Assembly: GCA_043775075.1 (NCBI GenBank)
Contig: JAYVSS010000135.1
Location: 1-25,724, forward strand
Direction of reading: 5' to 3'
DNA from: JANLQX01 sp043775075
Lineage (GTDB): Bacteria; Actinomycetota; Acidimicrobiia; Acidimicrobiales; JANYDT01
DNA: 25,724 bases
Positions 22,142 through 25,724 of this stretch are shown here, piece after piece. Below the pieces are notes generated by a model, which made no database searches, was not told the DNA's origin, and worked only from the letters and a program-made list of their open reading frames with translations. Each line of letters opens with the position of its first letter. Position 1 is the first letter of the stretch. The translations under genes were made by a program, and so were the position numbers.

Positions 22142-23236
22142 TTACCGGAGAGCGGCGAGCACTTCGCTTGCCGCCGTGGTGCGGTCGTTGGCGAGCACAC
22201 TTTGCTTCGGCGGCGGGCCTCCCAAGCCGAATGCAATGGCCGCAGCGATGGCCGGGACCATTTCGCGAAGCTCCTTGGGCTGTGGGAAGTATTCGTCCTC
22301 GTCCGTGACCCGTACGAGTTCGACGCCTCTTCTTGGTGACAGTCGTTCGATGACTTCGTTGACCAGCTCTTCAGGGGCGGAGGCACCCGCTGTGACACCG
22401 ACGATCCCTGCCAAGTCAAGGGGGAGTTCGTCAGCGCTGTTCACGCGAAACACGCGTGAGCAACCGGCGGCTTTTGCCACCTTGGCGAGCGCCACGGTGT
22501 TCGACGAGTTCGCCGATCCGATCACCACTATGGCATCGCATCGCGGCGCCATAGTGGTGAGCGCGTCTTGACGATTCGTGGTGGCGTAGCAAAGGTCGGA
22601 ATGGCCAGGCACCCACATACCGGGGAATTTGTCAGTTGCCGCCTGAAGAACATCAGCCCAGTCGTGATGGCTGAGTGTGGTTTGGGCCAACAGAGCGACG
22701 GGCCCGTCAAGATCGAGCGACGCAACGTCGTGCACCGTTTCGACCAGATGCATGGCCTGGGGGGCGACGGCCATCGTGCCCATCGCCTCGTCATGGCCCT
22801 CGTGCCCAACATAGACAATCTCGAATCCCTTGCCAGCTCGAACTTTGGCTTCGTGATGGACCTTGGTGACGAGCGGGCAGACAGCGTTGACGACGAAGCC
22901 GCCGTTGGCTTGGGCCGCGGCCACGACTTCGGGTGGCGATCCGTGGGCCGAAAGCATCAGTGGCGAGCCTTTGGGCACTTCGTCGAGGGAGTCCACAAAG
23001 ACCACGCCGAGATCGCGAAATCGGTCGACGACGAGGCGATTGTGAACGATCTCGTGATAGCAGTACACCGGTGGTTCGAACGCTCGAACCATCCAGGTCA
23101 GCGCCTTGATCGCCATTTCGACTCCGGCACAGAATCCTCGGGGGGCGGCCAGCAGCACGAGTTCGACAGCGTCCGCATCGCCGGGCAAGGCGGACGAAGG
23201 TACGGTCTCAAGAGAGCTTGTGGAGTGGGTGCTCAC
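22142..23236 (-). CDS. ispH: 4-hydroxy-3-methylbut-2-enyl diphosphate reductase
   Basis: IspH (LytB) is the iron-sulfur enzyme that reduces HMBPP to IPP and DMAPP in the last step of the MEP isoprenoid pathway. The three cluster cysteines are visible in PRGFCAGV, NAVCPLVTKVH and SDLCYATTNRQ. Substrate-binding motifs are YHEIVHN, LSAHGSPPEV, GHEGHDEAMGT, TTLSHHDW and IGSANSSNT. The start is uncertain: GTG 23236 has a TACCCT box 7 nt upstream, an ATG at 23284 would add 16 residues, and a TTG downstream (at the LPGDADAVE stretch) would also fit homology. The gene is convergent with the thioesterase gene and divergent from the DUF512 gene. In several phyla ispH sits directly after cmk and plsC on the same strand; here two genes and a strand change separate them. 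Confidence 0.95.
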   Translation of the reverse strand: MSTHSTSSLETVPSSALPGDADAVELVLLAAPRGFCAGVEMAIKALTWMVRAFEPPVYCYHEIVHNRLVVDRFRDLGVVFVDSLDEVPKGSPLMLSAHGSPPEVVAAAQANGGFVVNAVCPLVTKVHHEAKVRAGKGFEIVYVGHEGHDEAMGTMAVAPQAMHLVETVHDVASLDLDGPVALLAQTTLSHHDWADVLQAATDKFPGMWVPGHSDLCYATTNRQDALTTMAPRCDAIVVIGSANSSNTVALAKVAKAAGCSRVFRVNSADELPLDLAGIVGVTAGASAPEELVNEVIERLSPRRGVELVRVTDEDEYFPQPKELREMVPAIAAAIAFGLGGPPPKQSVLANDRTTAASEVLAALR

Positions 23237-23243
23237 CCTATCG

Positions 23244-23249
23244 AGGGTA
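23244..23249 (-). promoter_or_regulatory. Putative -10 box (TACCCT) for ispH
   Basis: On the minus strand TACCCT ends 7 nt before GTG 23236. It is half of the inverted repeat ACCCTATCGAGGGT on the plus strand (23236-23249), so a second TANNNT (TAGGGT) overlaps the start codon. The leaderless reading fits the pattern in the window but is not unique. Confidence 0.32.
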
Positions 23250-23363
23250 CCGGGGTGCAGGACCTTTGCTGGCCGCCGGGTCATTTTTGTGCTCGCCGGA
23301 CCGGTGTGTTCGATGGCACCGTGCGGAAGGCTGTGCCGCGGTTTGGGGCGAGGGGGTGCCCAG

Positions 23364-23369
23364 TAGGAT
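23364..23369 (+). promoter_or_regulatory. Putative -10 box (TAGGAT) for the DUF512-der unit
   Basis: TAGGAT is followed by exactly 8 nt and the ATG at 23378, with no Shine-Dalgarno sequence between. It predicts a leaderless transcript and supports the chosen start of the DUF512 gene. No clear -35. Confidence 0.45.
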
Positions 23370-23377
23370 GTTCGCTT

Positions 23378-24823
23378 ATGTCTTTACCGTCCGTGAACAG
23401 CGTCGCGCCCGGATCTCCGGCCGACCTGGCCGGGATCACGGTCGGAGATGAGCTCGTGATGGTGAACGGTCAGACCGTTCGCGATGTGATCCAGTACCGG
23501 CTTCTTGTGGACGAACCCACCGTCGAATTGGTCGTAAGTCGCGGCGGGCTGGAGTTCGATGTCGTCATCGAGAAAGCGGATGGGGCAACACTGGGGATCG
23601 AAGTCCAATCGGCGCTGTTTGATCAGCTGCGCACCTGCGACAATCACTGCTCGTTTTGTTTCATCTACCAGCTGCCCCCTGGGATGCGCCCCAGTCTCTA
23701 TCTCAAGGACGACGATTTCCGTCTGTCGTTTCTTTACGGCAACTTCACCACGCTGACCCGATTCACCGAAGCCGATCTGGAGCGGGTCATCACCGAAGGA
23801 CTTTCTCCGCTCAACGTCAGCATTCACGCCACCAACCCCGATGTTCGATCTTCGCTGCTGCGCAACCGCCGTGGAGCGACGAGCCTGCGCTGGTTGAAGG
23901 CACTTCTGGCCCATGGCGTCGAGGTGCACGGTCAGCTGGTGATTTGTCCTGGCGTGAACGACGGTACGGTCCTCGAAGAAACGCTGTGCGGGATCCTCGA
24001 CGAGTACTCCGGGCTGGCCTCGTTACACGCGGTCCCGCTGGGGATCTCGAGGTTCAACAAGGAACCGTCGTTACGTGTGCATACAAACGAGGAAGCGAGC
24101 GCGGTCGTGGACGCCGTGGAGCGTTGGCAAAAGCGTTTCCTGGCGGCGATCGGACGGCGGATGGTGTTTGCCGCTGATGAGTATTACCTCATGGCCGGTC
24201 GAACGTTCCCGGCGGTCGAGGACTACGAAGACTTTTGCCAGCACGAAAACGGTATCGGTATGGCCCGGACGTTTGAACGGGAGTTACTCGGACTGGCCGA
24301 TGAGCCGACCGACGTGGCGAGCGGGTTCTTCGCGTGGGTGGAGGGCGCTCCGGCCGACGGGTACCGGGCAGCGAGAACCGTCGGAGGCACCAGCAACGGG
24401 CACGATGGCGGCGTGGTCTTTGCTCCGCGAAAGGACGCACCGGTGGGCATTCTGACCGGCGCCTACGGAGCCACGGTGCTGCGTGAACTGCTCCCGCCGG
24501 TGCTTGCGGGCATTGGTCGTACGGACGTGCGAGTGATCACCGTTGGCAACGAATTCTTTGGGGGGAACACTGGCGTTACCGGCCTCATGGTCGGCAGTGA
24601 TCTCGCTCGGGTATTGCAGGATCAGCCGCTCGGGCATCGCTATCTACTTCCCGATGTCTGCTTATCAAAGGGCGTGTTCCTCGACGGCACCCGTCCGGAG
24701 GATCTTCCTCGGGCGGTCGAGGTCGTCCCTACGAACGGAATCGCCCTGCGCGACGCGCTGCTGATGGGCGCCCCGAAGGTCGCGGCCTCGCGACGAAATC
24801 TCGAATTGAGTGTGACATCGTGA
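23378..24823 (+). CDS. PDZ, radical SAM and DUF512 protein
   Basis: This 481-residue protein combines an N-terminal PDZ-like domain (about 1-60: VAPGSPADLAGITVGDELVMVNG, in pieces APGSPADLAGI and GDELVMVNGQTV), a radical-SAM-like core with the cluster motif CDNHCSFC (Cys87, Cys91, Cys94) followed by FIYQLPPGMR, and a C-terminal DUF512 domain (from about residue 270; GRRMVFAADEYYLMAG, ENGIGM, GNEFFGGNTGVTGL). The family is widespread next to der and its biochemical role is not established to my knowledge. The ATG at 23378 was chosen because homology begins there and a TAGGAT-N8 promoter precedes it; the frame stays open far upstream, but only as the antisense of ispH. Its TGA overlaps the der GTG (GTGA), so translation of the two is probably coupled. 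Confidence 0.93.
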   Translation: MSLPSVNSVAPGSPADLAGITVGDELVMVNGQTVRDVIQYRLLVDEPTVELVVSRGGLEFDVVIEKADGATLGIEVQSALFDQLRTCDNHCSFCFIYQLPPGMRPSLYLKDDDFRLSFLYGNFTTLTRFTEADLERVITEGLSPLNVSIHATNPDVRSSLLRNRRGATSLRWLKALLAHGVEVHGQLVICPGVNDGTVLEETLCGILDEYSGLASLHAVPLGISRFNKEPSLRVHTNEEASAVVDAVERWQKRFLAAIGRRMVFAADEYYLMAGRTFPAVEDYEDFCQHENGIGMARTFERELLGLADEPTDVASGFFAWVEGAPADGYRAARTVGGTSNGHDGGVVFAPRKDAPVGILTGAYGATVLRELLPPVLAGIGRTDVRVITVGNEFFGGNTGVTGLMVGSDLARVLQDQPLGHRYLLPDVCLSKGVFLDGTRPEDLPRAVEVVPTNGIALRDALLMGAPKVAASRRNLELSVTS

Positions 24824-25724
24824 GTCAACAAAGTGATCGTCGAGCGAAGGCATCGGCCGTTGTCCGGGTTTCGCCGACGAACCCGCAAGGCCTTCCGGTC
24901 GTGGTGATCTGCGGTCGTCCGAATGTCGGAAAGTCCACCCTGCTAAACCGCTTTGTTGGCCGTCGGGAGGCGATCGTCGAAGCACTTCCCGGCGTGACCC
25001 GTGATCGTAAGGATGTTGAGGCCGAGTGGAATGGCGTGCCGTTCATCGTGGCCGACACCGGTGGCTGGACGGCGTCGGGAAGCGAGCTCGACGACAAAGT
25101 GAGCCTGGCCGCAGAGCGGGCCATCTCCGACGCCGACGTGTGTCTCATGGTCGTTGATGTAGCCATTGGCATCACCGAAGAGGACGAAAGGGTCGCTGAT
25201 CTTCTTCGCCGAAGTCGCCCCAAAGGCACGGTCTTTTTGATCGTCAATAAGGTCGATGGTGAAACGCGTATGCCAGATATCTGGCAGTTCGTCAGCCTCG
25301 GGCTCGGTGACCCGTGGCCGGTGAGCGCTCTGCACGGCAACGGTTCAGGCGACGTCCTCGACGCCGTTCTCGCCCAGCTTCCCGAGGCCAAACGCCAGCC
25401 TCGCCCGCCGGTAGTAGAGGACGACGGGACCTTCGATCACGGTCGTTCGCTCGATGAGGCGACATTTGACGTGATCGGTGTCGGTGGCGGCGCAGTTCCA
25501 AAGGTCGTCATCGCTGGTCGACCCAACGTCGGGAAGTCCACGTTATTCAACCGTCTCATTGGCGACGAGCGATCGATTGTGCATGACATGGCTGGAACGA
25601 CTCGGGACTCGGTGAATACCGTGATCGAAACGCCCGATGGTCAGATTTGTTTTATTGACACGGCAGGGATGCGGCGTCGAAGCAAAATCGACGACGGCAC
25701 CGAGTACTTCTCGCTCGTTCGGGC
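24820..25724 (+). CDS. der: Ribosome-associated GTPase Der (EngA), cut by window end
   Basis: Der has two tandem GTPase domains and acts in 50S ribosomal subunit assembly. The first domain shows GRPNVGKST (residues 32-40), GVTRDR, DTGGW and NKVD. The second begins with GRPNVGKST at 233-241, followed by AGTTRDS and DTAGMRRRS. The frame is open to the right edge after about 301 residues, so the rest of the second domain and the KH-like C-terminal domain lie outside the window. The GTG at 24820 overlaps the DUF512 stop (GTGA); a ~28-residue hydrophilic leader precedes the first domain. Position downstream of cmk matches the conserved cmk-der order of actinobacteria, with five genes (DUF937, thioesterase, ispH, DUF512 and the plsC part of the fusion) placed between. 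Confidence 0.96.
   Translation, partial: MSQQSDRRAKASAVVRVSPTNPQGLPVVVICGRPNVGKSTLLNRFVGRREAIVEALPGVTRDRKDVEAEWNGVPFIVADTGGWTASGSELDDKVSLAAERAISDADVCLMVVDVAIGITEEDERVADLLRRSRPKGTVFLIVNKVDGETRMPDIWQFVSLGLGDPWPVSALHGNGSGDVLDAVLAQLPEAKRQPRPPVVEDDGTFDHGRSLDEATFDVIGVGGGAVPKVVIAGRPNVGKSTLFNRLIGDERSIVHDMAGTTRDSVNTVIETPDGQICFIDTAGMRRRSKIDDGTEYFSLVR

Noticed and set aside
22568..23377. Upstream extension of the DUF512 frame across ispH
   Set aside because: It is the antisense of ispH without homology. The PDZ homology and the TAGGAT-N8 promoter place the start at 23378.
1..25724. tRNA or rRNA genes, CRISPR arrays, insertion sequences
   Set aside because: I saw no cloverleaf-like segment, spaced direct-repeat array, transposase or flanking inverted repeats while reading the window.

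Overview
The window is a dense, G+C-rich bacterial chromosome segment with about eighteen protein genes and no tRNA, rRNA, insertion sequence, phage gene or CRISPR array that I can recognise. The gene order pyrG, NUDIX hydrolase, xerD, scpA, scpB, rluB, cmk, der is the conserved housekeeping block of Actinomycetota (compare recN to engA in Mycobacterium tuberculosis, recalled from general knowledge). The interleaved genes, TANNNT-type -10 boxes lying directly in front of start codons, and the protein signatures suggest class Acidimicrobiia (Ilumatobacter/Microthrix-like). That lineage assignment is inference; no database search was possible.

Layout. 1-3358: two envelope-related membrane genes, a glycosyltransferase 2 C-terminus running into a large polytopic membrane protein (open at the left edge) and a MraY/WecA-like protein. 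3396-6603: pyrG, an ADP-ribose pyrophosphatase-like NUDIX gene and xerD, closely packed. 6660-7637: trpS on the minus strand, where relatives often carry parA. 7770-10478: scpA, scpB and rluB, overlapping or nearly so. 10599-16299: the least ordinary part, a 1443-residue FHA plus FtsK/SpoIIIE triple-ATPase protein of EssC/EccC type, followed by a TPR plus AAA+ protein whose nucleotide-binding motifs look dead. 16442-20296: tyrA, aroA and a cmk-plsC fusion gene. 20415-22127: a DUF937 protein and an acyl-CoA thioesterase-like protein. 22142-23236 (minus): ispH. 23378 to the right edge: a PDZ/radical-SAM DUF512 protein and der, which is cut off by the window end.

How the genes fit together. Most are core functions: CTP and CMP metabolism, chromosome condensation and dimer resolution (ScpAB, XerD), ribosome maturation (RluB, Der), aromatic amino acid synthesis (TyrA, AroA), phospholipid synthesis (PlsC domain) and isoprenoid synthesis (IspH). 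The EssC-like/pseudo-AAA pair is the best candidate for a poorly described system: it resembles the motor (EccC) and the TPR-AAA chaperone (EccA) of type VII secretion, but no WXG100 substrate, EccB, EccD, EccE or mycosin gene is present here.

Regulation. Almost every gene that opens a transcription unit has a TANNNT box 6-9 nt before its start codon (pyrG, trpS, scpA, the EssC-like gene, the AAA gene, tyrA, ispH, DUF512), which predicts leaderless mRNAs. Genes inside units instead overlap their neighbour (ATGA or TGATG) or have a Shine-Dalgarno sequence. No gene-free stretch exceeds about 170 bases.
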